A stretch of DNA of 64,000 nt from Paraburkholderia sp. BCC1886. Its GTDB lineage: Bacteria > Pseudomonadota > Gammaproteobacteria > Burkholderiales > Burkholderiaceae. The DNA is taken from positions 186,001 to 250,000 of the forward strand of contig NZ_CAAJGK010000074.1 of the NCBI RefSeq assembly GCF_900996245.1. The letters are read 5' to 3'. The translations under genes were made by a program, and so were the position numbers. Shown here one piece after another: positions 8,918 through 18,296 of this stretch; position 1 is the stretch's first letter; each line of letters starts with the position of its first letter. Below the pieces are notes generated by a model, which was not told the origin of the DNA, ran no database searches, and saw only the letters and a list, made by a program, of their open reading frames with translations.

Positions 8918-10057
8918 ATGTCCGGCACCCTCGCCCTTACCGAACAACTGATCGCGCGCGCGTCCGTCACGCCCGACGACCAGCACTGCCAGCGCCTCCT
9001 GATCGAACGCCTGTCCGCGCTCGGCTTCGAGCACGAAACCATCGAATCGAACGGCGTCACCAATTTGTGGGCCGTGAAACGGGGTACCGACGGCAGCGCG
9101 GGCAAGCTGCTCGCGTTCGCGGGCCATACCGACGTGGTGCCGACCGGCCCGCTCGAACAGTGGAATTCAGCGCCGTTCGAACCGACCCACCGCGACGGCA
9201 AGCTGTACGGCCGCGGTTCGGCCGACATGAAAACCTCGATTGCCGGCTTCGTGGTGGCGAGCGAGGAATTCGTCGCCGCGCACCCGGCGCATCGCGGCTC
9301 GATCGCGTTTCTCATCACGAGCGACGAAGAAGGCCCGGCCACCGACGGCACCGTGAAGGTGGTCGACGCGCTGCAGGCACGCGGCGAACGAATGGACTAC
9401 TGCATCGTCGGCGAACCGACGTCGAGCGAGCGATTCGGCGACACCGTGAAGAACGGCCGGCGCGGCTCGATGTCGGGCAAGCTGATCGTCAAGGGCGTGC
9501 AGGGCCACATTGCCTATCCGCATCTCGCGAAAAATCCGGTGCACGTGCTTGCCCCGGCGCTCGCCGAACTGGTGGCCGAACGCTGGGACGACGGCAACGA
9601 ATATTTCCCGCCCACCACGTGGCAGGTGTCGAACATTCATAGCGGCACCGGCGCCACCAACGTGATTCCTGGCCATGCGGACGTGATGTTCAACTTCCGC
9701 TTTTCCACCGCGAGCACCGTGGAAGGTCTACAGGCCCGCGTCCACGCGATTCTCGACAAACACGGCCTGCAGTACGACCTGCAATGGACCGTGAGCGGCC
9801 TGCCCTTCCTCACGCCGCGCGGCGATCTGTCGAATGCGCTCGCCCAGGCGATTCAGGACGAAACCGGCGTGACGACCGAACTGTCGACCACCGGCGGCAC
9901 CTCGGACGGCCGTTTCATCGCGCGCATCTGCGAACAGGTGGTCGAGTTCGGGCCGCTGAACGCCACCATCCACAAGATCGACGAACATGTCGAAGTCGCA
10001 CATATCGAGCCGCTGAAAAACGTGTACCGCCGCGTGCTCGAACAACTGATTGCCTGA
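8918..10057 (+). CDS. dapE: Succinyl-diaminopimelate desuccinylase
   Basis: Zinc-dependent M20-family hydrolase, 379 aa, releasing succinate from N-succinyl-LL-DAP to give LL-DAP for lysine and peptidoglycan. Metal ligands and catalytic residues are visible: AGHTDVVPTGP (His), the Asp in RGSADMKTSIAGF, the catalytic Glu and ligand in SDEEGPATDGT, and GGTSDGRFIA. ATG at 8918 gives exactly the usual length; an in-frame GTG at 8900 adds six residues and is less likely. The start sits just past a strong terminator. Confidence 0.96.
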   Translation: MSGTLALTEQLIARASVTPDDQHCQRLLIERLSALGFEHETIESNGVTNLWAVKRGTDGSAGKLLAFAGHTDVVPTGPLEQWNSAPFEPTHRDGKLYGRGSADMKTSIAGFVVASEEFVAAHPAHRGSIAFLITSDEEGPATDGTVKVVDALQARGERMDYCIVGEPTSSERFGDTVKNGRRGSMSGKLIVKGVQGHIAYPHLAKNPVHVLAPALAELVAERWDDGNEYFPPTTWQVSNIHSGTGATNVIPGHADVMFNFRFSTASTVEGLQARVHAILDKHGLQYDLQWTVSGLPFLTPRGDLSNALAQAIQDETGVTTELSTTGGTSDGRFIARICEQVVEFGPLNATIHKIDEHVEVAHIEPLKNVYRRVLEQLIA

Positions 10058-10072
10058 CCCAGGAATTCCATC

Positions 10073-10957
10073 ATGACGCTCCCGTTTTCCACCGTCCGCG
10101 ACGTGCTGCGCTTCGCGGTGTCGCGATTCAACCAGGCTGAGTTGTCGTTCGGCCACGGCTCGACCAATGCGTACGACGAGGCCGCCTACCTGGTCCTGCA
10201 TACGCTGCATCTTCCGCTCGACCTGCTCGATCCGTTTCTCGACGCACGCCTGACGACGTCGGAAATCGACGCCGTGCTGAATGTGATCGAGCGCCGCGCG
10301 ACCGAGCGCGTGCCGGCTGCGTACATCACGCAGGAGGCGTGGATGCACGGTCTGCGCTTTCACATCGACGAACGGGTGATCGTGCCGCGTTCGTTTATCG
10401 GCGAACTGCTGCAGGACGGCCTGCAACCGTACGTGGAAGACCCCGAGCAGGTCGGCGCGGTGCTCGAACTGTGCACCGGCTCCGGCTGCCTCGCGATTCT
10501 CGCGGCGCACGCGTTCCCGAACGCGGATGTCGACGCGGTCGACCTGTCCGCGCCCGCGCTCGAAGTCGCGACGCGCAACGTGTCGGACTATCAGCTGGAA
10601 GACCGCATCTCGCTGTTCGAAGGCGACCTGTTCGCGCCGCTCGCCGGCCGCCGCTACGACGTGATCATCAGCAATCCGCCGTATGTGAACGCCACCGCCA
10701 TGCAGGCGCTGCCCGCCGAATACAAACACGAGCCGGAAATGGCGTTGGCCGGCGGCGTGGACGGCATGGACATCGTGCGCCGGATCGTCGCCGAAGCCCG
10801 CAACTGGCTGACCGACGACGGCGTGCTGGTGGTCGAGATCGGCAACGAGCGCCACAACGTCGAGGCGGCTTTCGGCGGCCTCGATCTGGTGTGGCTCTCG
10901 ACCAGCGCCGGCGACGACAACGTCTTCCTGATCCAGGCTGTCGATCTGCCGGTTTGA
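10073..10957 (+). CDS. prmB: 50S ribosomal protein L3 N5-glutamine methyltransferase
   Basis: SAM-dependent methyltransferase, 294 aa, that methylates a glutamine of ribosomal protein L3. The N-terminal helical substrate-recognition domain (residues about 1-100) precedes a Rossmann domain with the SAM-binding motif LELCTGSGCLAI and the hallmark catalytic motif NPPY (IISNPPYVNA). PrmB is distinguished from the release-factor enzyme PrmC by its opening (FSTVRDVLRFAVSRFNQAEL). Ribosome-binding site AGGA lies 8 bp before the ATG, and the gene follows dapE by 15 bp, so the two are likely co-transcribed. Confidence 0.92.
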   Translation: MTLPFSTVRDVLRFAVSRFNQAELSFGHGSTNAYDEAAYLVLHTLHLPLDLLDPFLDARLTTSEIDAVLNVIERRATERVPAAYITQEAWMHGLRFHIDERVIVPRSFIGELLQDGLQPYVEDPEQVGAVLELCTGSGCLAILAAHAFPNADVDAVDLSAPALEVATRNVSDYQLEDRISLFEGDLFAPLAGRRYDVIISNPPYVNATAMQALPAEYKHEPEMALAGGVDGMDIVRRIVAEARNWLTDDGVLVVEIGNERHNVEAAFGGLDLVWLSTSAGDDNVFLIQAVDLPV

Positions 10958-10977
10958 CGGTGCATCTACCGCCGCTC

Positions 10978-12492
10978 ATGCAATTCGACCTGCTGCATAT
11001 CGGCACGCTGGTCGCGCTCGCCCATATTCTCGGCGTGGTCGCGGCCTGCCACGCGATTCTGAACACGCGCACCTCGCAGGGTGCGATTGCGTGGGCGGTC
11101 TCGCTGGTGGCGATGCCGTATCTGACGCTGGTGCCGTACCTGTTTCTCGGCCGCAGCAAGTTCGCCGGCTATCAGGACGCGCGCCGCGTCGAAAACGAAC
11201 TGCTGCGCACGCGCGCCCATCCTCCCGAATGGGATAGCCGCGCTTCGTCGGCCGGCGTGCCGACGCAGGTGCTCGGCTCGAGCCTCGTACACTCGCTCAC
11301 CCGTCTGGGCGGCATGCCGTTTCTGCCCGGCAATAGCGTGCGCACGCTGGTCAACGGCGCGGCCACGTTCGAGGCGATCTTCAAGGCGATTGGCGGCGCG
11401 CGCGATTACGTGATCGTGCAGTTCTTCATCGTGCGTGACGATGCGCTCGGCGAGATGCTCAAGGACGCGCTGATCGCGAAAGCGCAGGAAGGCGTGCGCG
11501 TCTACTTCCTGTACGACAGCATCGGCAGCTTCGATCTGCCGCACCGCTACGTCGCGGCCTTGCGCGCCGCCGGCGTGCAGACGCATCCGTTCGCGACGCA
11601 TCGCCGCTTCGTGAACCGTCTGCAACTCAATTTCCGCAATCACCGCAAGATCGTTTCGGTGGATGGCGAAGTGGCGTTCGTCGGCGGCCACAACGTCGGC
11701 GTGGAATACCTTGGCAGCAAACCGCCGCTCTCGCCGTGGCGCGACACGCATATCGAAGTGCGCGGCCCGGCGGTGGCGAGCATCCAGTTCGTGTTCACCG
11801 AAGACTGGCACTGGGCGACCCAGCAGTTGCCGGAGTTCGATATGCCGCCAGCGCCCGCTGCGGCTTCCGGTGGGGCTTCCGCCGCTGCTTCCGCTAACGC
11901 TTCCATCGCCTCGCAGGAGACCGGCGACGACGTGAACGGTCGCGGCATGCACTGTCTGGTCGTCCCTAGCGGACCGGCCGACAAACAGGAAACCTGCTCG
12001 CTGTTCTTCGTCGAGGCCATCAACGCGGCGCGCGAGCGCATCTGGATCACCACGCCCTACCTGGTGCCCGACGAAGCCGTGTTTGCCGCACTGCGACTCG
12101 CCGCGCTACGCGGCGTGGATGTGCGCATTCTGATTCCGTGCCGGCGTGACCACGTAGTGGTGTTCGCGGCGTCAAAACTGTATGCGTACGATTCGCTGCG
12201 CGCGGGCATCCGTATCTTCCGCTACCAGCCGGGCTTCCTGCATCAGAAGGTGGTGCTGATCGACAGCGTGGCTGCCGCCATCGGCAGCGCCAATCTGGAT
12301 AATCGCTCGTTCCGCCTGAACTTCGAGATCATGGTGCTCACCGTCGACCGCGGCTTCGCGCTCGAAGTCGAAACCATGCTGCTGAACGACTTTGCCGAGT
12401 CGCTCGAGATCGATCGCAACGAGTACCGCCAGGCCAGCGCGTTCAAACGTGTGCTGATGCATCTGGCGCGGCTGTTCGCGCCAATCCTGTAG
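10978..12492 (+). CDS. cls: Cardiolipin synthase (phospholipase D family)
   Basis: Membrane enzyme joining two phosphatidylglycerol molecules into cardiolipin and glycerol, about 504 aa. Two N-terminal membrane segments (residues about 5-60) precede two PLD domains with HKD motifs: NHRKIVSVDGEVAFVGGHN and LHQKVVLIDSVAAAIGSAN. Between them is a low-complexity Ala/Ser linker (AAASGGASAAASANAS), created by a 12-bp repeat that typical Cls proteins lack. ATG at 10978 was chosen; an in-frame GTG at 10960, three bases past prmB, would add six residues. Co-directional with prmB with a 20-bp gap. Confidence 0.9.
   Translation: MQFDLLHIGTLVALAHILGVVAACHAILNTRTSQGAIAWAVSLVAMPYLTLVPYLFLGRSKFAGYQDARRVENELLRTRAHPPEWDSRASSAGVPTQVLGSSLVHSLTRLGGMPFLPGNSVRTLVNGAATFEAIFKAIGGARDYVIVQFFIVRDDALGEMLKDALIAKAQEGVRVYFLYDSIGSFDLPHRYVAALRAAGVQTHPFATHRRFVNRLQLNFRNHRKIVSVDGEVAFVGGHNVGVEYLGSKPPLSPWRDTHIEVRGPAVASIQFVFTEDWHWATQQLPEFDMPPAPAAASGGASAAASANASIASQETGDDVNGRGMHCLVVPSGPADKQETCSLFFVEAINAARERIWITTPYLVPDEAVFAALRLAALRGVDVRILIPCRRDHVVVFAASKLYAYDSLRAGIRIFRYQPGFLHQKVVLIDSVAAAIGSANLDNRSFRLNFEIMVLTVDRGFALEVETMLLNDFAESLEIDRNEYRQASAFKRVLMHLARLFAPIL
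11857..11904. repeat. 12-bp tandem array inside cls
   Basis: Four 12-bp units ending in GCTTCC: 11857-11868, 11869-11880, 11881-11892 and 11893-11904. They encode a four-residue period (AAAS, GGAS, AAAS, ANAS) in the linker between the two PLD domains. Confidence 0.85.
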
Positions 12493-12522
12493 CTCGCACC
12501 GAGCCCGGCGCACGCCCTGGCG

Positions 12523-13002
12523 TCACAACAGCTTTTCGATGTCCCCGTTGATTGCGTCGGGTTTGGTGAGCGGCGCATAGCGCTTCACCACGTTGCCTTC
12601 ACGGTCGATCAGGAATTTGGTGAAGTTCCACTTCACGGCCTCGATGCCGAGTACGCCGGGCGCTTCGCCGGTCAGATAGCGAAACAGCGGATGCGCGTTC
12701 GCGCCGTTCACGTCGACCTTCTCGAACATCGGAAACGTCACGCCGTAGTTCTTTTCGCAGAAGCTGCCGATTTGCGTGGCGTCGCCCGGCTCCTGCTTGC
12801 CGAACTGGTTGCAGGGAAAGCCGAGCACCGCGAGCCCGCGCGCCGCATAGCATTCGTACAGCTTCTGCAATCCCGCGTATTGCGGTGTGAACCCACATTC
12901 GCTCGCCGTATTGACGATGAGCAGAACCTTGCCCTGATAGCGCTCGAGGCTCACTTCCTCGCCGCCTAGCGTGCGTGCCGAAAACGAATAGATCGAAGTC
13001 AT
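12523..13002 (-). CDS. Glutathione peroxidase (cysteine type)
   Basis: Thiol peroxidase of the glutathione peroxidase family, 159 aa, reducing hydrogen or lipid peroxides. The peroxidatic residue is cysteine rather than selenocysteine, in VNTASECGFTPQY (about residue 36). The catalytic partners are present: Gln in FPCNQFGKQEPG and Trp in VKWNFTKFLID. A second cysteine in GSFCEKNYGV could serve as resolving cysteine; such enzymes often use thioredoxin instead of glutathione. No signal peptide, so cytoplasmic. Convergent with cls, 30 bp between stops, with no obvious terminator. Confidence 0.95.
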   Translation of the reverse strand: MTSIYSFSARTLGGEEVSLERYQGKVLLIVNTASECGFTPQYAGLQKLYECYAARGLAVLGFPCNQFGKQEPGDATQIGSFCEKNYGVTFPMFEKVDVNGANAHPLFRYLTGEAPGVLGIEAVKWNFTKFLIDREGNVVKRYAPLTKPDAINGDIEKLL

Positions 13003-13137
13003 TGGCTCTCCCCGTGAAAGCCGTCAGTCTATGCGAAAAGTCGCGCCGAAACAGTAGGCCGAATGGCCGACCCCGGCTGAGCGCCCGGTCGTCACCGCGG
13101 CAGTCTAAAATAGCGTTTTTCTTCCGCCGGCCTTTTC

Positions 13138-15084
13138 GTGATCCGCTTTAACCAGTTCAGCCTCGCGCGCGGTACCAAGCCGCTCTTCGACAACACCACG
13201 TTCACCCTCAATCCCGGCGAAAAGGCCGGCCTGGTGGGGGCGAACGGCGCGGGCAAGTCGACGCTGTTCGCCGTGCTGCTCGGCGAACTGCATGCGGACG
13301 GCGGCGATTTCTCGATACCGCCCACCTGGCAGATCGCGCACGTCGCGCAGGAAACCCCGGCGGCAGACAAGACCGCACTCGCCTACACGCTCGACGGCGA
13401 CGCCGCCTTGCGGCGCATCGAAGCGCGCATTGCCGAGGCGTCGGCCGCGCACGACGGCGCCGCCGAAGGCGAAGCACATGCCGCGTTTGCCGATGCCGAC
13501 GGCTATACCGCGCCGGCGCGCGCCGAAGCGCTGCTGCTCGGCCTCGGCTTCACGCTCGACCAGACCCGCGAGCCGGTCAGCAGTTTTTCCGGCGGCTGGC
13601 GCATGCGCCTGAATCTTGCGCAAGCGCTCATGTGCCGCTCCGACCTGCTGCTGCTCGACGAACCAACCAATCACCTCGACCTCGACGCGATCGTCTGGCT
13701 CGAAGACTGGCTGCACCGCTATCCCGGCACGCTGGTGGTCATCTCGCACGACCGCGAGTTTCTCGATTCGGTCTGCAACGTCACGCTGCATCTGGAACAT
13801 CAGCAGATCAAGCGCTACGGCGGCAACTATTCGCAATTCGAAGTGCTGCGCGCACAGCAGCTCGCCTTGCAGCAAAGCGCGTACGAGAAGCAGCAGCGCA
13901 CCGTCGAGCATCTGCAGAGCTACATCAACCGCTTCAAGGCGCAGGCCACCAAGGCGCGTCAGGCGCAGAGCCGGGTGAAGGCGCTGGAGAAGATGGAACT
14001 GATCGCGCCCGCGCATGCCTCCTCACCGTTCACCTTCACGTTCCGCACACCCGATTCCGCACCGAACCCGATGATGGTGATGGAGAACGTGCGCTGCGGT
14101 TATCGCAGCGAGACGGAACCGGGCGGCGAGATCCCGATCGTCGAGCATGTGATGCTGTCCATCCAGAACGGGCAGCGTATCGGCCTGCTGGGGGCGAACG
14201 GGCAAGGCAAGTCGACGCTCATCAAGACGCTGGCCGGCACGCTCGAAGCGCTCGGCGGTCAGGTACGCGAAGGCAAGGGGCTGCGCATCGGCTACTTCGC
14301 GCAGCATCAGCTGGAAACGTTGCGACCGGACGATACGCCCTTGCAGCATCTGGCGCGTTTCGCACCCGATACCCGCGAACAGGAGTTGCGCGACTTCCTC
14401 GGCAGTTTCAACTTCTCCGGTGAAATGGCCACGGCGAAAATCGCGCCGTTCTCCGGCGGCGAAAAAGCGCGCCTCGCGCTGGCGCTGATCATCTGGCAGA
14501 AGCCCAATCTGCTGCTGCTCGACGAACCGACCAATCACCTGGACCTCGAAACCCGTCATGCGCTCACCATGGCGCTCGCGCAATTCGAAGGCACGCTGAT
14601 TCTGGTGTCGCACGACCGCCATCTGCTGCGCGCCACCACCGACGTGTTCATGCTGGTCGCCAGACATCGGCTGCAGGAGTTCGACGGCGACCTGGACGAC
14701 TATCGCGACTGGCTGCTCCAACACGCCGCCGAACAGCGTGCGGCGCTCAAGGCCGGAACGGGGACGGCGGGCGGCCCGGACAACGCGGACAGTGGGATCA
14801 ACCGCAAGGAGCAGCGCAAGGCGGAAGCCGAAACGCGCCAGAAGCTCGCGCATCTGAAAAAGCCGCTGCAAAGCCGTATCACGAAGATCGAAAAGGAAAT
14901 GGACACGCTGAACGCCGAGAAGGCCGCGCTCGACGCGCTCGTGGCCGACCCGGCGAGCTACGAGCCCGAACGGAAAAGCAGACTGACGGAGGCGATCCGC
15001 CGTCAGGCAGACGTGAACTCGCGCCTCGAAACGCTCGAAGCCGAATGGCTCGAGAAGCACGAGGAACTCGAACAGATCGGTTAG
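13138..15084 (+). CDS. ABC-F family ATPase (YheS/Uup type)
   Basis: Soluble ATPase, 648 aa, with two ABC domains and no membrane segments, so an ABC-F translation factor acting at the ribosome rather than a transporter. Domain 1 has Walker A GANGAGKST at about residues 33-41 and signature SSFSGGWRMRLNLAQAL. The interdomain linker is helical and Gln/Lys-rich (YEKQQRTVEHLQSYINRFKA). Domain 2 has Walker A GANGQGKST and signature FSGGEKARLALAL. Both have LLLLDEPTNHLD. A charged C-terminal coiled coil follows from about residue 555. Start is GTG at 13138. The overall plan matches YheS best; Uup is the alternative. Confidence 0.9.
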   Translation: MIRFNQFSLARGTKPLFDNTTFTLNPGEKAGLVGANGAGKSTLFAVLLGELHADGGDFSIPPTWQIAHVAQETPAADKTALAYTLDGDAALRRIEARIAEASAAHDGAAEGEAHAAFADADGYTAPARAEALLLGLGFTLDQTREPVSSFSGGWRMRLNLAQALMCRSDLLLLDEPTNHLDLDAIVWLEDWLHRYPGTLVVISHDREFLDSVCNVTLHLEHQQIKRYGGNYSQFEVLRAQQLALQQSAYEKQQRTVEHLQSYINRFKAQATKARQAQSRVKALEKMELIAPAHASSPFTFTFRTPDSAPNPMMVMENVRCGYRSETEPGGEIPIVEHVMLSIQNGQRIGLLGANGQGKSTLIKTLAGTLEALGGQVREGKGLRIGYFAQHQLETLRPDDTPLQHLARFAPDTREQELRDFLGSFNFSGEMATAKIAPFSGGEKARLALALIIWQKPNLLLLDEPTNHLDLETRHALTMALAQFEGTLILVSHDRHLLRATTDVFMLVARHRLQEFDGDLDDYRDWLLQHAAEQRAALKAGTGTAGGPDNADSGINRKEQRKAEAETRQKLAHLKKPLQSRITKIEKEMDTLNAEKAALDALVADPASYEPERKSRLTEAIRRQADVNSRLETLEAEWLEKHEELEQIG

Positions 15085-15138
15085 CGGAAGACGGTCTCGA
15101 GGTTTCCGGTCCGCGCCGGCATTGATGAGAGGTTGGCT

Positions 15139-16302
15139 TTGTCATCTGCGACATCTTTCGTGTCGTCATCCGCAGCGCTGCCGCCGCCGCTGCAAGGACT
15201 GCGCGTCCTCGACCTGACGCGGCTTCTGCCCGGCCCGGTCGCCGCCCTGCGGCTCGCCGAACTCGGCGCCGAAGTGCTGAAAATCGAAGCGCCGGGCGCC
15301 GGCGACCCGACCCGCACCATGATGCAGTCTTCGAGCGATCGGGTCGCCGGCCGGCCCGGCGCGTTCTACCGGCTCGTGAATCGCGGCAAACGCGAGACGC
15401 GACTCGACCTCAAATCGGAAGCGGGACGCACGGTGTTGCGGGCGCTGGCCGCCGAAGCGGACGTGCTGATCGAGAGTTTCCGGCCCGGCGTGATGGACCG
15501 GCTCGGCATCGGCTACGAGACGTTGCGTGCGGTGAACCCGCGGCTCGTGTATTGCGCGATCAGCGGCTATGGCGCGAGCGGTCCGTTCGCGAAGCTGGCG
15601 GGTCACGATCTCAACTACATCGGCTATGCGGGCGTGCTCGATCAACTGGCGAGTCGTGACGGGGCGCCGATCCTGCCCAACTTCCAGATTGCCGACCTGC
15701 TCGGCGGCGCGCTCGCCGCGGTCACGCAGATTCTCGCCGCGTTGTGGCACGTGTCGCGCGGCGGCGAAGGCCGTTTCGTCGATGTCTCGATGACCCACGT
15801 CACGCACGCGCACAACGTGGTTGCGCAGGTCTCGCTCGCCAACGAAGGCACAGCGCCGGCAGCCGGCGGGGGATTGCTGAACGGCGGCGTGCCCTGCTAC
15901 AACCTGTATCGCACGCTCGACGGACGCTGGCTCGCGGTCGGCGCGCTCGAACTGAAGTTCTGGGAGACGCTGTGCATGGCGCTCGACCGGCCCGAATGGG
16001 CGACCCGCCACTGGAGCCTGGGTCAGGCGATCGGCGGCCCGGATGCCGCCGCGCTGACGCGCGAACTGGCTCAGGTCATTGGCACGCGCGAACTCGAGGA
16101 GTGGGTGCGGCTACTGGAGCCGCTCGACTGCTGCGTGTCGCCGGTGCTGAGCGCGGCAGAGGCGGCTTTGCACCCGCTGTTCAACTGGCGGGCGGCCGGG
16201 CAGCCGGAGCATGAGAGCGATGAACCGACGGAGACCGAGACGTCGATCTCGATCCCGATCGACAGCCCTGATCACCGCGGCACGAATCGACCGCCCGACT
16301 AA
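15139..16302 (+). CDS. CaiB/BaiF-type CoA-transferase family III
   Basis: Family III CoA-transferase, about 387 aa, which moves CoA between carboxylic acids. It shows the family opening LQGLRVLDLTRLLPGPVAA, the catalytic-aspartate segment KLAGHDLNYIGYAG, and GEGRFVDVSMT. The substrate is not identifiable; alpha-methylacyl-CoA racemases belong to the same family. No ATG fits the start. TTG at 15139 has AGAGG six bases upstream; TTG at 15133 or GTG at 15160 are alternatives. The C-terminal 30 residues are acidic, Thr/Pro-rich and probably disordered. Convergent with DUF2866. Confidence 0.85.
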   Translation: MSSATSFVSSSAALPPPLQGLRVLDLTRLLPGPVAALRLAELGAEVLKIEAPGAGDPTRTMMQSSSDRVAGRPGAFYRLVNRGKRETRLDLKSEAGRTVLRALAAEADVLIESFRPGVMDRLGIGYETLRAVNPRLVYCAISGYGASGPFAKLAGHDLNYIGYAGVLDQLASRDGAPILPNFQIADLLGGALAAVTQILAALWHVSRGGEGRFVDVSMTHVTHAHNVVAQVSLANEGTAPAAGGGLLNGGVPCYNLYRTLDGRWLAVGALELKFWETLCMALDRPEWATRHWSLGQAIGGPDAAALTRELAQVIGTRELEEWVRLLEPLDCCVSPVLSAAEAALHPLFNWRAAGQPEHESDEPTETETSISIPIDSPDHRGTNRPPD

Positions 16303-16326
16303 CCCACTACGGCCGGCGCGCCAGCC

Positions 16327-16605
16327 CTACCGCCTGACCGCCGTCTGTCGGGGCAAAGTCTGACGCGGCGTTTTCTCGTCGTCGTAAAGCACGTGCTTGC
16401 GCCCTTCCACGTGGCGGTTGATGGTGGCGCGCACTTCCGCGGCGGTGACGTGCTCGGCCACGACGCGCCGCGAAATCTGCCCGCCGGTGTCGATCCACTC
16501 GACGATGCGGCAGGCGCCGCCCCACGGCTGGCGAATGGGCTCGGAGACCCGGCAGCCGCGCACCTGCATCGGCCGCTCGGCAACGGTTTCAACTGACTGT
16601 TTCAA
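16327..16605 (-). CDS. DUF2866 family protein
   Basis: Small basic protein of about 92 aa with the conserved core RGCRVSEPIRQPWGGACRIV, then a segment predicted as strand-helix with VEGRKHVLYDD. I recognise it as the DUF2866 family, known to me mainly from Burkholderiaceae; no function is established. The start I prefer is TTG at 16605, preceded by AAGGA with a 7-nt gap; ATG at 16569 gives a shorter 80-aa form. No signal peptide or membrane segment. Neighbours are radA upstream on the same strand and a convergent CoA-transferase, which do not suggest a role. Confidence 0.7.
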   Translation of the reverse strand: MKQSVETVAERPMQVRGCRVSEPIRQPWGGACRIVEWIDTGGQISRRVVAEHVTAAEVRATINRHVEGRKHVLYDDEKTPRQTLPRQTAVRR

Positions 16606-16767
16606 GGTGCGATCCTTTTTCGGGCGTGCAAGGGATGCATGGGGAATGCAAGACCCTCGCAGCTTAAAAAAAAGGAATGGCGCAAAGGTTACAGACAATA
16701 CGGCGATATTTACAGAGCATTACGGCGCGCACGCCGCGCACCCCTGACAATCCGCCGCCGGCCTTGC

Positions 16768-18144
16768 CTATTCGAGCATGCGGACCCGGTCGATCGCCTG
16801 TTCGATCCGTTCGACCGCAACGACCTGTAAGCCTTCGATAGGCTGCTTGGGCGCATTGGCCTTCGGAATCACCGCGACCGAGAAGCCCAGTTTGGCCGCC
16901 TCCTTCAGACGTTCCTGGCCGCGCGGCGACGGCCGGATCTCGCCGGCAAGACCCACTTCTCCGAACACGACGAGCCCTTTGGGCAGCGGCTTGTTGCGCA
17001 TCGACGAGTGAATGGCGAGCAGCACGGCCAGATCGGCGGCGGGCTCGGTGATCTTCACGCCGCCTACCGCGTTCAGAAACACGTCCTGATCGAAACAGGC
17101 GATGCCTGCGTGCCGATGCAGCACGGCCAGCAGCATCGCCAGCCGGTTCTGCTCCAGACCCACCGCGAGGCGCCGCGGGTTCGGCGCGTTGGCCGCGTCC
17201 ACCAGCGCCTGCACTTCGACCAGCAAAGGCCGCGTGCCTTCCTGAGTGACCAGCACGCACGAGCCCGGCACCGACTGCTCGTGCTGCGACAGAAACAGCG
17301 CCGACGGATTGGCGACGCCGCGCAAACCGCGTTCGGTCATTGCGAACACGCCCAGTTCGTTGACCGCGCCGAAGCGGTTTTTGATCGCGCGCACGAGGCG
17401 ATACGACGAATGCGTGTCGCCCTCGAAATACAGCACGGTATCGACGATGTGCTCGAGCACGCGCGGACCGGCTAGCGCGCCTTCCTTGGTGACGTGACCG
17501 ACCATGATGATCGTGGTGCCCGACTGCTTGGCGATACGCGTGAGTTGCGCCGCGCATTCGCGCACCTGCGCGACCGAACCGGGCGCGGAGGTCAGCGCGT
17601 CGGAGTAAACCGTCTGGATCGAGTCGATGACCGCGACATCGGGTCGCTCTTCGGCAATCGTCGCCTGAATTTTTTCGAGCTGGATTTCGGCGAGCAACTG
17701 CAACTCGCTCGCTTTCGAGCCGGGCTCCAGCAGCGAAAGCCGTTGGGCGCGCAACGCAATCTGCGCCGCCGATTCTTCGCCGCTGATATAGAGCGCGCGT
17801 TTGTCCGCCGCGATTTCCGCGAGCGATTGCAGCAGCAGCGTCGATTTGCCGATACCCGGATCGCCGCCGATCAGCACCACGCCACCCGGCACCAGACCGC
17901 CGCCGAGCACGCGGTCGAATTCGCTCACGCCGGTGGAGAAACGCGGCACGTCGGCCGCGTCGATGTCGGCGAGCCGCCGGACCGGGGCGCTCTTCGCGAG
18001 CGACTGGAAACGGTGGGTGGACGGCGCCTCCGCGACCGATTCGACCAGCGTGTTCCACGCATGACAGGACGGACACTGTCCCGCCCATTTCGGCGATTGC
18101 CCGCCGCATTCGCTACAGATGTACAACGTCTTGGGTTTAGCCAC
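16768..18144 (-). CDS. radA: DNA repair ATPase RadA
   Basis: RecA-paralogue ATPase, 458 aa, promoting branch migration and processing of recombination intermediates. The N-terminal zinc finger uses C10, C13, C24 and C27 (CSECGGQSPKWAGQCPSC). Walker A is GGDPGIGKST at about residue 90, and the RadA-specific KNRFG motif is present (IKNRFGAVNELG). The C-terminal Lon-protease-like domain ends with RIEQAIDRVRMLE. ATG at 18144 has AAGG about 10 bases upstream. A six-unit 12-bp tandem array lies 17 bp upstream of the start, between radA and alr. Confidence 0.97.
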   Translation of the reverse strand: MAKPKTLYICSECGGQSPKWAGQCPSCHAWNTLVESVAEAPSTHRFQSLAKSAPVRRLADIDAADVPRFSTGVSEFDRVLGGGLVPGGVVLIGGDPGIGKSTLLLQSLAEIAADKRALYISGEESAAQIALRAQRLSLLEPGSKASELQLLAEIQLEKIQATIAEERPDVAVIDSIQTVYSDALTSAPGSVAQVRECAAQLTRIAKQSGTTIIMVGHVTKEGALAGPRVLEHIVDTVLYFEGDTHSSYRLVRAIKNRFGAVNELGVFAMTERGLRGVANPSALFLSQHEQSVPGSCVLVTQEGTRPLLVEVQALVDAANAPNPRRLAVGLEQNRLAMLLAVLHRHAGIACFDQDVFLNAVGGVKITEPAADLAVLLAIHSSMRNKPLPKGLVVFGEVGLAGEIRPSPRGQERLKEAAKLGFSVAVIPKANAPKQPIEGLQVVAVERIEQAIDRVRMLE

Positions 18145-18160
18145 GCGTCCTGCCTTGAAT

Positions 18161-18232
18161 GATGCCTGGGTTGATGCCTGGGTTGATGCCTGGGTTGATG
18201 CCTGGGTTGATGCCTGGATTGATGCCTTGATC
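18161..18232. repeat. 12-bp tandem array between alr and radA
   Basis: Six units of GATGCCTGGGTT. The first four (18161, 18173, 18185, 18197) are identical; 18209 has one change and 18221 is diverged. It sits 17 bp upstream of the radA start and 64 bp past the alr stop, outside any supported gene. The identity of the copies points to recent expansion and likely length variation between strains. Confidence 0.92.
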
Positions 18233-18296
18233 TCCGCTTTGCTCGATGCCCCGATCGCGGTGTATTGCCACAGCGCCGCCCGCTCCGCTCACGGTG

